From Ichthyosporea sp. XGB-2017a (Eukaryota > Opisthokonta > Ichthyosporea), in the NCBI GenBank assembly GCA_002811675.1, contig PDIM01010464.1, positions 28,666 to 92,665 on the forward strand: a stretch of 64,000 nt of DNA, given 5' to 3'. Below the pieces are notes generated by a model. The model was not told where the DNA came from and did not search any database. It was given only the letters and a program-made list of their open reading frames with translations. Both the position numbers and the translations under genes were made by a program. Below are positions 50,832 to 62,611 of the stretch, piece by piece (the stretch's first letter is position 1; every line of letters begins with the position of its first letter).

Positions 50832-52471
50832 ATGACAAGGAATGGGGCGGGATCCAAGGGAGGGGGGACAATGAACAAAGGGAAATTGGGGCCTGTTATT
50901 GAATCCCCCAAGGCATCTTCAGAATGTATGGAAAGTGATATTTCAGCTCCGAAAGAAGAAGATGCTATTGACGATTTGAACAGTGGGCTTGAAGAGCAAG
51001 AGAGCGACAGTGATGAGTCCGATGCTTCTACTTCAGTGACTGAAAGTAGTTCAGAGGAGGGAATCGAGTTGCTCGATCCTGTGTCGCCCACCGACTATGA
51101 TCATCAAAGCGAAAAGTCTAGGGATAATGCCCCAACAAAGCAAGAAGTTGTAAAAGATACAGTAGTTGATCTATGCATAAGAACATGGAAAAAATTTACA
51201 TATCCAGGGGAAAATACTGTGCCTTTCTGGCGCATCAAAGACATGTTAGAGGATCTGGGATTCTCACTCTCCCAAGTGGAACTTTTTAATATTTGTATGA
51301 AAATTGATCCAAACAATAGCGGATACGTAACGTTCTCTGAACTACTAGCTTTGAAAAAGAAATTAGACAACCCATTAGATGATAAAAACAAACTCAATGG
51401 TAGGTATATACAGTCTGCTTATTTTTTGTATAGCTTGAATGTCCCTTCTTTTCAACCTTGCTTAATTTTTCCCTTTGAATGGTCGCTTTTGTTACATGTA
51501 TACATGTATATACAGCTAGGGCATTTGCAGCCGTTGGAGGTAATTTGGACGGGACTGGTAAAGGGGATTTAAGGCTAGCTATAAAGTTTCTGAAAAATGT
51601 GGAATTTCCAACTCAAGAAGTGGAGAAGCAGCTGCAGGTTGAGGTATTTGGTTCGAGTAACGACATTAAACCAACTATGAAAAATAAGTACCTCTCCTTG
51701 TTGAGTCACCAGGCGGAGGCGGCAAAGTCCTCACAATCAAAAAAGTTTTCAAGCAAACAAACCAAAGACAAGGCTAACATATTTAGCAGCATGACAGGAG
51801 CAAAAAATACTGGCTTAAAAGGCGCTGACAAGACTATTGAGAAAGCTGTGGAAGAAGATATCCCCATAGAAAATGGCCTCGGACTTAAAGCATCAGCACC
51901 AAAGACTGAAACACCTACAACATTTACTTTTGAACAACTTGAACTTATGATTGAGCAACTCAAGCTTAAGAATGTTGGTGATCCATTTGTGCGAAAGAAG
52001 GAGAAGAAGATGGCAAAGATAATGAAGCAAGCCAAAAATACAGGTAAATATCGCTGCCGTTTCCAACTCTAGATGGGATATTCGCACAGTCCTTAAACTA
52101 ATACTCTTGTCTTTGTTTTTTTTTTGTTTTTTTCAGCAAAAATGAAAATATTAGCACAGTTTAGCAGCGCCTTGCAATCACGAGAATCGAATATGGAATC
52201 CTCAATTAGTATAGATATGAAAGGCAGTGTAAAAGATGAAGGTACGATTGACGAAGAGGACGAGGCTGGCGAAGATGGTGGGGACGCAGAAGCCACATTT
52301 GAAGCCATGAACGAAGTGAATGGTTACTTCCTAAAGAATATTATGTCAAAATCCTTCATTGCTGAAAAGAAACCTGATGACTCTAGCTCACCACCCCAGT
52401 CCCTGCCAATATCTCGCACTGAATCTCTCGCAAAAATACTCCAGGACGACGAGCCTTTATCGCCACCTTGA
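50832..52471 (+). CDS. EF-hand-like protein, probable axonemal component
   Basis: Three exons (50832-51399, 51516-52043, 52137-52471) join in frame to 476 residues. The first 100 residues are acidic and Ser-rich. A calmodulin-like pair of EF-hand helices follows: VPFWRIKDMLEDLGFSLS and NICMKIDPNNSGYVTFSE, whose loop keeps Asp/Asn/Ser/Tyr/Glu at plausible ligand positions. Across the first intron comes ARAFAAVGGNLDGTGKGD, like the degenerate EF-hand motif of flagellar EF-hand proteins (alignments with F-x-A-L/V-G-G-N-x-D). The rest is Lys-rich and helical, then acidic. The first donor choice (G|GTAGGT) is supported by the restored motif. Exact family not recognised; the neighbours (MORN3, CCDC146) support a ciliary role. 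Confidence 0.7.
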
Positions 52472-52813
52472 ACAGTTAACTCCTCTCTGCAATAAGACTT
52501 AAATTAATTCACTCAAATGGCCTTTTCACAATCTCCCATTCTTCGGAACAATAAAAGTATAAAAAAGTCAAGAAAGCCCCAAACAAAACAAATATAAAAC
52601 ACGTGTGCAAATTTCTGGCACAATAGGGGTTTTGTATGGGGAAAGGTTGTTACCATAGTGAGTGAACCATTCAATAACCCTCTTGTGTTTTATCATTTAT
52701 TACATGTCAAATGGCTTTTATTATTTTTGCTCACTTTGTGAATTTGATTCAAAAATTGACGTATTTTCTTTCTTCAATCTTGCAAGTGGAGAAAAGTGGA
52801 GAAAGAATAAAAG
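52472..52813. other. Intergenic, no gene seen
   Basis: 3' region of the EF-hand gene and promoter of CCDC146. Confidence 0.4.
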
Positions 52814-55654
52814 ATGTCTGATAGTGAAGATAAAGGGTCCCCCGAGTCCCATAATGCTCTCGAGCAGGAGCAGGCTCTACAGGCAGGATTCCCGAAAAAT
52901 GAGCATGTGTCGGCCAGTCTGGTTGATATCAATGAAAGCCCTGCTTTTCATGTGTTGGAAGAGATGGTGAAAGATAAGTCTCTATCCCAGGAACGAGCAA
53001 TGGAAATGAAGAACAGGTATGGCAAACTTCATCAGCATTTGTTGGATGTGTATGAAAGTGAAAAGTCGCTATTGCGGAAGGCTCGAAAATTGAACTCCGA
53101 ACTCCAGATGCAAAAGGTTGAATTGGAAAAATCGGGCACAAGTTCGTATGATGATACTTCGGAAATTGGAAACTTAAGAAGGGAGTTACTAAGAGCGCAA
53201 AATACCTTTGATATTTCCGAAGAAAAACTTACTGGCCTTCAGCAACAAGTCGAAGAATGCCAGAGTGTCAAGAGTGAATTAGAAAAGGATATTGAAGCAC
53301 TCAAGAAGGAGCAAACAGACATGATTCAACCTCATGTTAATCAAATGAAAAAGAATATTGAAGAAATTAAACTGGATATTTCACAAAGAAAGCAGCAAAT
53401 CAAAAAACTCAAACAAGATCGAGTTGAAAAGAGGGAACAATTAACGGAGGCTTTTGTGTCGAAAGAGGAAATGATCAAAGACAATCAGGCTCAAAAAGAT
53501 ATTCTTGCTCAAACAAGCAGTCTGCCTAGCAGAATAGTAAAGCAAACGGACACACTAATCACAGCAAATAGACATCTGGAAATTGAAATTAGAAAGCAGA
53601 ATCAAGTTTCCCACCAGCTTAATATTGATATTGAAGCGAAGAGGAAGATTTTTGTAGACTATGAGGAACGCTCTCGTGACTTGAGCTACAAATATGAAAA
53701 GCAACGGCTACAGACTGAAACAAAGGAAATGCACTCTGAAAAGTTGATTAAGGATGTGGATATCCAGAAAGAAAAAGTCTCAAACCTCAACGCTGACAAG
53801 ACTGCAATAGAGTTGAAGATGACGCAACTAAGTATCGACGGTCACCGGGCCCATGAAGTCTTGTTGCGTAAAATAAGAGAAAAGGATAATGTGATAAAAC
53901 AGTTAGGAAGGGGACAGATCCAGCTGAACCATTTATTAGATTTTATTCCGCACCTGCAAAGAAGACATACGGACTTAGAATTGGAGACAAAGGAAGCAGT
54001 AAGATACAGACAGACCCAAAAGAAACAGTTAAAAGAAATTCGTAGTGAAGTTCAAGATGTAACAAAGGATATGCTTAAGATGAGCGATATCACTGCAGAG
54101 ATCAAAGCGGAAATTGAAGAAAGTTTGGCAGTCAACCGAGGGTTGGAAAAGGAACTTGCAGAGCTCCAAAGTGAGGAGCATGAATTAAACAGGACCGTGT
54201 CTCAGCGCTCTATTGAAAGGGAGCAAAAGTCTCGGGAACACGCAAGAACCGTATCAAAAGTGCGAAAAGCTCTTCAAAATCTAAAAGTGAAGGATCTTAC
54301 TATCCTCGATAATAACAAGAAAACTACTGAACTTCAGATTCGTTTACGTGAATTTGCTGGAATGTATGATGTTGTAAAAAATGAAAGAAACAAGTATGTC
54401 AATTTATGCCAAGCGAGCACACAGAGATCAGCTGAAATGAAGGACAAAATTAAAATCCTTACAAACGAAAGGGAGATTTTGAAAAAAGAAGCATTTAACA
54501 AAGAAAAGGCTCTGACTAAGCAAAAGGCAGAGTTTGCAAATGCATTTGCGATGAGAGATGGGTCAAGAAATGACCTCAACAAGGCCATTTTACAGTACAG
54601 TCAAAAGAGGGATAAAATTGATCAGCAGCTAGGGAACATTGAAAAGTTGAACTCAATCATCGACCGGGCAGAGACCACAATGGTTAATCTGAGAGCAAAA
54701 TATGAAAAGGGGGTTACTGACAGAAACTTTACGGGGATGCAGCTAATTGATAGGAATGATGAGCTTTGTTTGATATATGAGAAGCTTAATGTTCAAGGCA
54801 ACTTGCTGAAGAATGGGGACATGGAGCTACTGGCAAGAGAAGAGGAAATTCGATTGCTCAACCTTAAAAAGAAAGAACTCGAGCGAGAAATCAATAATGC
54901 GAGAAGATTGGTGCCACAGAAAGCTGATGTGGAGAAAGAGCTGAAAAATCTTTCAACTCAGCTGAAGGCAGCAAGGGGAAGGTTGTTTGATTTAGAGAAT
55001 CAGGTCGAAACTCCAGACAATCTAGAAAGGTGGAGAGCTCTACCCGGAAAAGACCCAAGCCCGGAAGAGCTTTCGCAAAAAATGGACAATCTTGAAATAA
55101 CATTGGCCAAGCAGGAAGAAAAACTCCTGGAAAAAGAGCTCATCCTGGAGGAAGTATCGAGGCTTTCAGACCGTGTTCGCAATGAGGCTCAAACAGGAAA
55201 GGAAGATACCCTCAACTTGGCAAAAAAAGTGAATGAGTATCAGAGCAAGATTAAAGAGGTTACTAGGAAAATGATGGCTTTGGTGTCTGAACTTTCTATG
55301 CAACAAGCTCAATCACTCAAGCTGCAACAAGATAAGCACCAAAAGGAGCTTTTATTGGAAGGTGCTAGGGCGCGATTAGAGCAGGGTTTACCGCCTATGG
55401 ATGAGTGTGAGCAAGAATGGTTTAAGATGGAACGAAACCGCGCAATGCTAGCCGAGCAAAGTAATCGCCATGTGATGGACGATGATGAGGCCCAACAGGT
55501 AACCACGGCCGAGCTACGACCAAATGCGTATATTCCCGACGACGACTTTCCTATTCCACGTCCTTATGGAGGCAAAGCACCATTCAAACCAAGTGCACAA
55601 GGGGCAAACATGCGTCACATAAAGAAGCCACAGTTAAAGCCATTGGAGCTGTGA
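52814..55654 (+). CDS. CCDC146: CCDC146/MBO2-like coiled-coil ciliary protein
   Basis: Intronless, 946 residues, close to CCDC146 (about 955). After a short acidic start, FHVLEEMVKDKSLSQERA opens a coiled coil that runs almost to the end, in several segments broken near residues 250, 380 and 730. The C-terminal tail, RPNAYIPDDDFPIPRPYG then GKAPFKPSAQGANMRHI, is the diagnostic conserved tail of CCDC146 and its Chlamydomonas counterpart MBO2. MBO2 loss makes Chlamydomonas swim backward only, and CCDC146 is needed for sperm flagella. So this is a microtubule- or axoneme-associated structural protein by homology. It converges with isoleucyl-tRNA synthetase; only 58 bases separate the stops. Confidence 0.9.
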   Translation: MSDSEDKGSPESHNALEQEQALQAGFPKNEHVSASLVDINESPAFHVLEEMVKDKSLSQERAMEMKNRYGKLHQHLLDVYESEKSLLRKARKLNSELQMQKVELEKSGTSSYDDTSEIGNLRRELLRAQNTFDISEEKLTGLQQQVEECQSVKSELEKDIEALKKEQTDMIQPHVNQMKKNIEEIKLDISQRKQQIKKLKQDRVEKREQLTEAFVSKEEMIKDNQAQKDILAQTSSLPSRIVKQTDTLITANRHLEIEIRKQNQVSHQLNIDIEAKRKIFVDYEERSRDLSYKYEKQRLQTETKEMHSEKLIKDVDIQKEKVSNLNADKTAIELKMTQLSIDGHRAHEVLLRKIREKDNVIKQLGRGQIQLNHLLDFIPHLQRRHTDLELETKEAVRYRQTQKKQLKEIRSEVQDVTKDMLKMSDITAEIKAEIEESLAVNRGLEKELAELQSEEHELNRTVSQRSIEREQKSREHARTVSKVRKALQNLKVKDLTILDNNKKTTELQIRLREFAGMYDVVKNERNKYVNLCQASTQRSAEMKDKIKILTNEREILKKEAFNKEKALTKQKAEFANAFAMRDGSRNDLNKAILQYSQKRDKIDQQLGNIEKLNSIIDRAETTMVNLRAKYEKGVTDRNFTGMQLIDRNDELCLIYEKLNVQGNLLKNGDMELLAREEEIRLLNLKKKELEREINNARRLVPQKADVEKELKNLSTQLKAARGRLFDLENQVETPDNLERWRALPGKDPSPEELSQKMDNLEITLAKQEEKLLEKELILEEVSRLSDRVRNEAQTGKEDTLNLAKKVNEYQSKIKEVTRKMMALVSELSMQQAQSLKLQQDKHQKELLLEGARARLEQGLPPMDECEQEWFKMERNRAMLAEQSNRHVMDDDEAQQVTTAELRPNAYIPDDDFPIPRPYGGKAPFKPSAQGANMRHIKKPQLKPLEL

Positions 55655-55661
55655 GAGTTTA

Positions 55662-55705
55662 AATAAATAAAAAAAGCCTCCATACTCGAGAAGAATTTTT
55701 TTATT
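55662..55705. promoter_or_regulatory. Convergent poly(A) signals
   Basis: AATAAATAAA at 55662-55671 (plus, CCDC146) and TTTATT at 55700-55705 (AATAAA on the minus strand, IleRS). They lie between stops 58 bases apart, so transcripts must overlap or end very sharply. Confidence 0.6.
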
Positions 55706-55712
55706 GCAATAA

Positions 55713-58700
55713 TTAAGCGCTAGTGAGCTTTACATTGAACAGAGCATCTGAGATTTCCTGTACTTCTTCAATGATGACTTTTGCCCCACTCGAACATTCC
55801 GCATTGGGTTTAAATGGCACCTTCAAAACGGCGTCAATAGCAGCCTTTTTGTTCTCAAAAACCCTCTGCAAATTGGCAGAGCTGCTGTCCTTTTGCAGCT
55901 CATAGTACACGTTGATGTTATCAGTAGGGCTCAATCCCGCCTTCTTTCTCAACTTTTGAACTCTGTTAATAACTTCACGTGCAGTTCCCTCGTCCTTCAT
56001 ATCGTCATCAAATCTGCAATCGAGAAGTACGAGAACATCGTCATCACCGTGCGACTCGTAAAACTCGGTCTCGGCAGACTTTTCAAAAACAGATATAACT
56101 TGAAGTTCTTCTTTGTCCAACTCATGACCACACACAGTAATTTTGCCAGTGGCCCTCAAATCTTGAAGTTGCTCATTTGTCAATTTCTTAATTTCGCCAC
56201 CAACCTGCTTAAAGGCTTTGCCCAATCTCTTTCCAAGAGCCCGATTATCCGGCACGGCCCTCAACGTAAGGCCATACTTTTGTTCATCGCTCGACCATGT
56301 GATCGTTTGCACGTTAATTTCTTCTTTAATATAAGACTGAAGCGATTCGCAGTCCTTCAGGTAGTCGGCATCTTTGTGAATAACCACGAATTCCTTCAGA
56401 GGAAATTTAAGCGGAAGAGCTTTTCGATCACGGATAACACGTCCCAATTCAATCACTGCTTGCATTCGCTTGACAGCCAATTCAATTTTCTTATCCAAGT
56501 GACTATGGCTTACTTTGGGAATCATGGTATAGTGGACACATGGATCAGATCCTTCGGTAAGTTCTACTTCCGGTTTCTTTAAAACCTTGCATAGCTGCTG
56601 ATACATATTGTCCGTAAGAAAAGGTGCATATGGCGCCATAAGCTTCACGGTATTAAAAAGTACCTCAAAAAGCGTATTTAGAGCCATTCGACAATCTTTC
56701 GCCCCGGTATCACCCTTCAGTCGCTTTCGGTTAAAACGTACATACCAGTTTGTGAGCTGCTCAATAAACTTGATCAGTCTCGGGGCAACAGTATAAAGGT
56801 GGTATTGTTCCATTTCTTGGTGAACAAATTCCACCAGCGACTGATAGTACGAAAGAAGCCACTTATCCATAACATTGTCCGACTGCATAACAGCATCCAA
56901 GTCAAAAACAAATTTACAGTTTTCGTCTTTTTCGTAACGGATAATGTTCTGAACACAGAATCTATAGGCATTGTACCATGGGAGAAGTACATCTTTGATA
57001 ACATCACGAACACCTTGATCTTTAAATTTGAGAGTTTCCGCGCGAACAACCGGTGAACTCACCATGTAAATTCGAAGAGCATCCGCACCAAATTCCTTCA
57101 TTGTCTCCTCTGGTGGGGTATAATTCTTTAGTCGTTTGCTCATTTTTTTGCCATCTGCAGCAAGAATGAGTCCATTCACCACCAAGTTCTCAAATGGAGG
57201 CTTGTCAAACACCAAAGACGAAATTACCAATAAGGTATAAAACCAGCCTCTTGTCTGATCTAATCCTTCGGCACAGAATTGCGCTGGAAAAGACTCGTGA
57301 AAGACTTCCTTGTTCTCAAAAGGATAATGGGCTTGCGCATATGGCATACTTCCACTCTCAAACCAACAGTCAAAAACTTCACTAATACGACGAAGCTCCC
57401 CTTTACCCATTTTTGAAGGGATAGTAATATCATCCACAAATTCGCGATGCAAATCTGTAATACCGGTGCGCCCTGAAAGCTCTTCCAGCTCTGCAATAGA
57501 GCCGACACAGACAACTTCTTCAAAGTCATCACTTACCCAAAGTGGGATAGGATTTCCCCAATACCTATTACGAGAAAATCCCCAATCGCACGCAGACTCT
57601 AACCAGTTGTGAAAACGCTTCTCCTTCACGAAGTTTGGAACCCACTCTGTAATTGCGTTGTTTTTCAACAACTTTTCTCTTTGTGATTCAACTCGAATGA
57701 ACCAAGAAGGTACAGTCTTGTAGATGAGAGGTGTTTCAGACCGGTAGCAAAATGGATAGCTGTGCACAATATTTCCGGATTGCACGACTCTCCCTTCTTC
57801 TTTCAACTTCTTTAAAATTAACTTATCTGCGTCCTTTACATACATTCCGCTGAAGTCTGTAACTTCCGCAGTAAATTTTCCTGAATCGTCAACAGGGCAA
57901 ATTGCTTCGTCGTCCTTGCGAATAACTCCATGTTCAACGCATACACGAAAATCGTCTTCACCAAAAGCTGGTGCCTGATGGACAATACCTGTACCAGCAT
58001 CTTCACCAACATACCCATCAGTAAGCACCCGAAAGGCTTCATTTTTCTTCCTTTCATAAAAGTATTGAAATAAAGGTTCGTATTTCAACCCGGCAAGTTT
58101 GTCTCCTGTAAACTCTTCCAAAATTGTACATCCTTTACCCTTGGGGAACAAGGCAGGGATGCGCACCTTCATCATAATATATATCTTTTCGGTTTTGTTG
58201 TCCTTCACTTTAACGTAAATACTGTTTGGGTTAACGCAAAGGGCAAGATTTGAAGGTAAAGTCCAAGGTGTTGTGGTCCATGCAATAAGGCATACATCTG
58301 GTTCGTCCACCAACTTGAAAGAAACAAACACAGCTGGGTCGGAAACATCTTTGTAATTCGAATTTGCCTCAAAGTTAGACAGAGGAGTTCCGCAGCCTGT
58401 CGAGAAGGGCATAACTTTGTATCCACGATACACAAGGCCCTTTTGGAAAATTTCTTTGAAAATATACCACACACTCTCCATGTACCAAGGATACATTGTC
58501 TTGTAATCATTGTCAAAATCTATCCATCTTCCAATTCTTGAAACTGTCTCTCTCCACTCGTCGGCATACTTGTCCACAATTGCGCGACATTCGGCATTAT
58601 ATCCTGCAATGCCCAACTTTTCAACAGCCTCCTTACCGGACATTCCCAGTTTCTTATCAATTTCAAACTCAATAGGCACACCATGTGTATCCCAGCCGAA

Positions 58701-59043
58701 ACGGCGCTCTACGTGGTAGCCATTCTGATGCCAGTACCTGGTCACAGTATCCTTAATGGAGGAAATTAATAAATGCCCATAATGGGGAAGGCCTGTTGCA
58801 AATGGCGGACCATCGTAAAAGGTGTACCTCTTCTTTCCCTCTGACATTTTCAAACAAGTTTCAAACGACTTGTTCTTTTCCCATCTTTCCAGCGTTTTTA
58901 ATTCCTCGCCAGGAAAATCAAATCTATCAGGAACTAAAGATAAAATAATACAAAAAAAAGTCAGATTTCAACCTAATGACTACTACCACAAACATGGACA
59001 CACAAATCAAGGTCTGTCAATACCTACCCTTTGAAATATCCAT
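55713..59043 (-). CDS. IARS1: Cytosolic isoleucyl-tRNA synthetase (2 exons)
   Basis: Charges tRNA-Ile. Exon 1 (59043-59028) contributes only 16 coding bases (MDISK plus one base); exon 2 is 58933-55713. Together they give 1078 residues. The joined start MDISKVPDRFDFPGEELK is a good IleRS N-terminus. Motifs: class I HIGH box as HYGH (56-59); GWDTHGVPIEFEI; editing domain AWTTTPWTLPSNLALC followed by GTGIVHQAPAFGEDDF; CDWGFSRNRYWGNPIPLW; and the KMSKS loop as KMSKRLKNY (about residue 602). The anticodon-binding and C-terminal domains follow. The length and long C-terminal extension are those of the eukaryotic cytosolic enzyme rather than the mitochondrial or bacterial form. Divergent from Sec61 alpha. 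Confidence 0.97.
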
Positions 59044-60130
59044 GATGCACACACTCCAATCAACAAACAATGCAGCTAACAATACCGGGCACAAAGGACT
59101 ATCACGCTGATTCTCAATATGTGATATGTGTGGATTTCCACTCTATGTTGGCCTGTCCTTATTCATACAGCAGCCTCCCTGTCCTCTAGCTAGAGTTAAT
59201 TCCCCGTCTCAATGAAATTAATGCATGACATCATACACAGATGAATAGTCAACTCGGCATATAACCCTCCTATGCCCCTCCACGAGCACCAAGGAGGTTA
59301 GCGTTCCTTGGTTACACCGCCACAGCTGATCAAGTGATTTCTTGGGTGGAGAGCCAACGCTCCTTGGGGAAGGTGGAGTCAAAACAAACAAGAGGCCAAT
59401 TTAATAACTGAGAGGGTTACAGATGCGGGTGGGGATAGGATCAAAGAGGCTGCAGTGCATTAATTAATATAACACGCGGTATCTCTCATAGTGGTTTAGG
59501 GTATAATATGAATAGGGCTAGGGGTTCATATATTCATGATCAAGTTTCAAAAATATTCCACCTCCTGCAGGGGCTGCTGGTGCCTGGTGGTTTCATTCAC
59601 AACTCTGCTGTACAAATGAGTTGCGGACACGTCACAGGGCAGGGGGGGGGGATGAGGATATGATCTGGTTGTTGTTGTTGTCACTTTTTTGCATTATTTT
59701 TGTTTTTCTGATTTTTTATTTTATTTCTTCTTCTTCTTCTATAGGTAATTATTATTACTATTCCCGTAACCGCTATAGCTACTAGGACCCCCCTCCCCCT
59801 CGCTTTTCCCTTCTTGTCCTTTTCCCCTCCACCCCCCTCTCTTGGTTTCACTTCCTTCTTGACTGCTTGATAAGCAAATCTATTGTATTCTACGCTCCCG
59901 CCTTGTTCCGTATTGTATTGAGATTTGTGTACACACCTCCGCTCTCAACACAATCTAGTGTGTATTTGTTTCACTCAGCCTCTTTCCTCCCGTACAGTCA
60001 TTAGCGTGCGGTGTTGTTGTTTGTCGTTGAAGTGTGGTTTTTTTTTCTCTGTTGTTTGGTAGATCAATCTTTAATTTATATTTTGTGGAGTTGATTAAGT
60101 TTGTAAAAAGAAAAGAAAAACAAAACAAAT
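59044..60130. other. Divergent promoter region, IleRS / Sec61 alpha
   Basis: About 1.1 kb without a gene. It contains a run of G near 59643, a GTT repeat near 59666 and C/T-rich tracts from 59680 to 59830. No RNA gene recognised. Confidence 0.4.
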
Positions 60131-61750
60131 ATGGGTATGTTGGTTTTTAAAGAAGTTACACACTAGTCTTCAATAGGATGTCTGTGTCTGTGTGGTTTGA
60201 TGTGCTACTTTCTTTTTTTCTCTTTTCTGTTCTTTTTTGTGTTTGAGTTCAAAAGTGGGATTTACTAATTTTTTGTTTGTGTGCGTCTTTGTTGTTGCTT
60301 TGACGTCATAACAGTCCGTTTTTTAAATTTGATCCGTCCTTTTATGGCGGTTTTGCCTGAAGTGGCAGCCCCCGAACGTAAAGTACAATTCAGAGAGAAA
60401 GTGTTGTGGACTGCCGTAACGCTTTTTATCTTTTTGGTATGTTGTCAGATTCCTCTTTTTGGTATTATGGCGTCTGATTCTGCGGATCCTTTGTATTGGT
60501 TGCGTGTCATTCTCGCTTCCAATAGAGGTACCCTTATGGAATTGGGTATTTCCCCCATTGTTACCTCTGGTATGATTATGCAGTTGCTTGCAGGTGCTAG
60601 AATCATTGATGTTGACCAGAACATCAAGGAGGACCGAGCTTTGTTTAATGGTGCCCAGAAGTTGTTTGGAATGATCATTACTTTGGGTCAAGCTACTGTG
60701 TATGTCATGACTGGGATGTATGGTGAACCCTCTGAACTTGGTGCTGGTATTTGTCTCTTGATTGTGTTGCAGCTTTTTGTTGCTGGTCTTATTGTTATGC
60801 TTCTTGATGAGTTGCTCCAGAAGGGCTATGGTCTTGGATCGGGTATCTCTCTCTTTATTGCGACGAATGTTTGTGAAACTATTGTGTGGAAGTCTTTCAG
60901 TCCTGCTACTTTCAACACTGGTAAAGGTACTGAATTTGAAGGTGCTGTCATTGCAACCTTTCATTTGTTGGCTACCCGCTCTGACAAGCTCCGTGCTCTG
61001 AAGGAAGCTTTTTATAGACAGAATTTGCCAAATTTGACCAACTTGATGGCCACTGTCCTGGTCTTTTGCATTGTTATTTACTTTCAAGGTTTCCGTGTCG
61101 ATTTGCCAATCAAGTCTCAAAGATACCGTGGACAGTACAGCACTTATCCTATTAAGTTGTTTTATACTTCCAATATTCCCATTATCTTACAGACCGCTCT
61201 TGTGTCAAACGTCTTTTTTATTTCTCAAATGCTCCACTCGAGATTTGCCGGCAATATCTTTGTTTCTATTCTTGGTGTTTGGGCTTCTTCGGATTTTGGT
61301 GGTTATCAGCGCTCCACTCCAGTTGCTGGCTTGTGCTACTATCTGTCCCCACCTGAAAGCTTTAGCGATGCTATTATGGATCCTATTCACACCGTATTGT
61401 ACGTCGCCTTTGTATTGTCTTCGTGTGCCTTGTTTTCAAAGACATGGATTGATGTTTCTGGATCGTCCGCTCGTGATGTTGCCAAGCAATTGAGAGATCA
61501 GCAGATGACCATGCGTGGACATCGTGAAACATCTATGGTTCATGAATTGAACAGATATATCCCCACCGCTGCTGCCTTTGGTGGTCTTTGTATTGGTGCT
61601 CTGTCTATCCTTGCCGATTTTCTTGGTGCCATTGGTTCCGGTACTGGTATTTTGTTGGCCGTTACCATTATTTACCAGTACTTTGAAATCTTTGTGAAGG
61701 AGCAGAATGAAGCTGGTGGATTGGGAGGTATGGGTATGGGTATTTTCTAA
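60131..61750 (+). CDS. SEC61A: Sec61 alpha translocon subunit (4-nt first coding exon)
   Basis: Pore-forming subunit of the ER protein-conducting channel. Exon 1 is just ATG plus G (60131-60134), followed by a GTATGT...AACAG intron. Exon 2 (60315-61750) continues [16 protein letters not shown], giving [11 protein letters not shown] against the usual MAIKFLEVIKPF. Total 479 residues (animal Sec61A1 is 476). Ten transmembrane helices are expected. Recognisable blocks include [70 protein letters not shown] and [14 protein letters not shown]. The alternative in-frame ATG at 60281 would create a cysteine-rich extension unlike any Sec61 and would lie in the intron. Identity certain; the start is inferred from splice phase and N-terminal match. 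Confidence 0.96.
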
Positions 61751-61867
61751 ATTTGTCCTATTTCCCAACCTTTTTAGAAAAGAGAGTGTGTTTGACTTTC
61801 ACATCAGCACTATAGTTAATACAGTTAAGAAAACCACAGAACTGCCTATATAAAAGGTTGTTTCTAT

Positions 61868-61873
61868 AGTTAA

Positions 61874-61910
<37 letters not shown>

Positions 61911-61942
61911 AAAAAAAAAGAAAAAAAAAAAAAAAAAAAAGA
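61868..61942. repeat. Long A-rich tract after Sec61 alpha
   Basis: About 70 bases of nearly pure A with a few G interruptions, starting 120 bases after the Sec61 stop at a TAAATAAAA. It may be a genomic A-tract near the poly(A) site; the G interruptions argue against cDNA contamination. Confidence 0.7.
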
Positions 61943-62611
61943 AAACGGAAAGAACAAAGAACAGAAATTACATAACAAAAAACCAGCAGCCGCCTCTGAG
62001 AGCCACCATCACCCAAGGGACACTAGAACTATCATCCACTGAGTTATGTAGCAGAGTCACAAGAACGAAAAAAGCACGAAAAGCAATGTTGGTCGACCGA
62101 GGACAGTCACTCTAGTGTTGGAAACAGCACAGCTTTACTACTCATCAGTGTAAATAGCTACACTACAGAGTGGAGCCTCGTCCCTATCCTCGAACACGCA
62201 CAATGCAGGCCAGCTGGACTCTGCAAAAGGGGATCATGGGACGATGGACTTGCTCGTTGTTGTCACCCTTTCCGCCCCAAATACCAATGCAAACCACATT
62301 ATTATTGCTATTTGTTGTGACTTGTGCATGAAGGGAAACCGGAAAACCGAGGAACGCAAAGTGCATGACAAGCAACCCGGCTAATTCTGTCTCTGTAAAT
62401 ATTACATACAAATTATTTCCATAGACGATATTTACAGTTAATTGCTCCCACACCTTGCATGATGACTCTGCAGCTTGGTCTGAAGCATTACACTCTCGCA
62501 GAAAAGGCAAATGTAGGAGGCTCAGCTCTCTCTTTTCCCTTATTTTTTTATTTTCTCTAAATTCTACAATTAAAACAAATGAACAAGTGACGACCAATCT
62601 CTTTCTTTCCC
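61943..62611. other. Intergenic, no confident gene
   Basis: Between the 3' ends of Sec61 alpha and PSMB1. A 137-codon minus-strand ORF (62597-62184) begins 15 bases after the PSMB1 stop and is most likely 3' UTR; no domain recognised. Confidence 0.4.

Noticed and set aside
60323-61120. 265-codon minus-strand ORF opposite Sec61 alpha
   Set aside because: Antisense shadow of the strongly conserved Sec61 coding frame; composition rich in Asn, Thr and Gln with no domain.
62184-62597. 137-codon minus-strand ORF
   Set aside because: Starts 15 bases after the PSMB1 stop on the same strand; best explained as 3' UTR, no recognisable domain.
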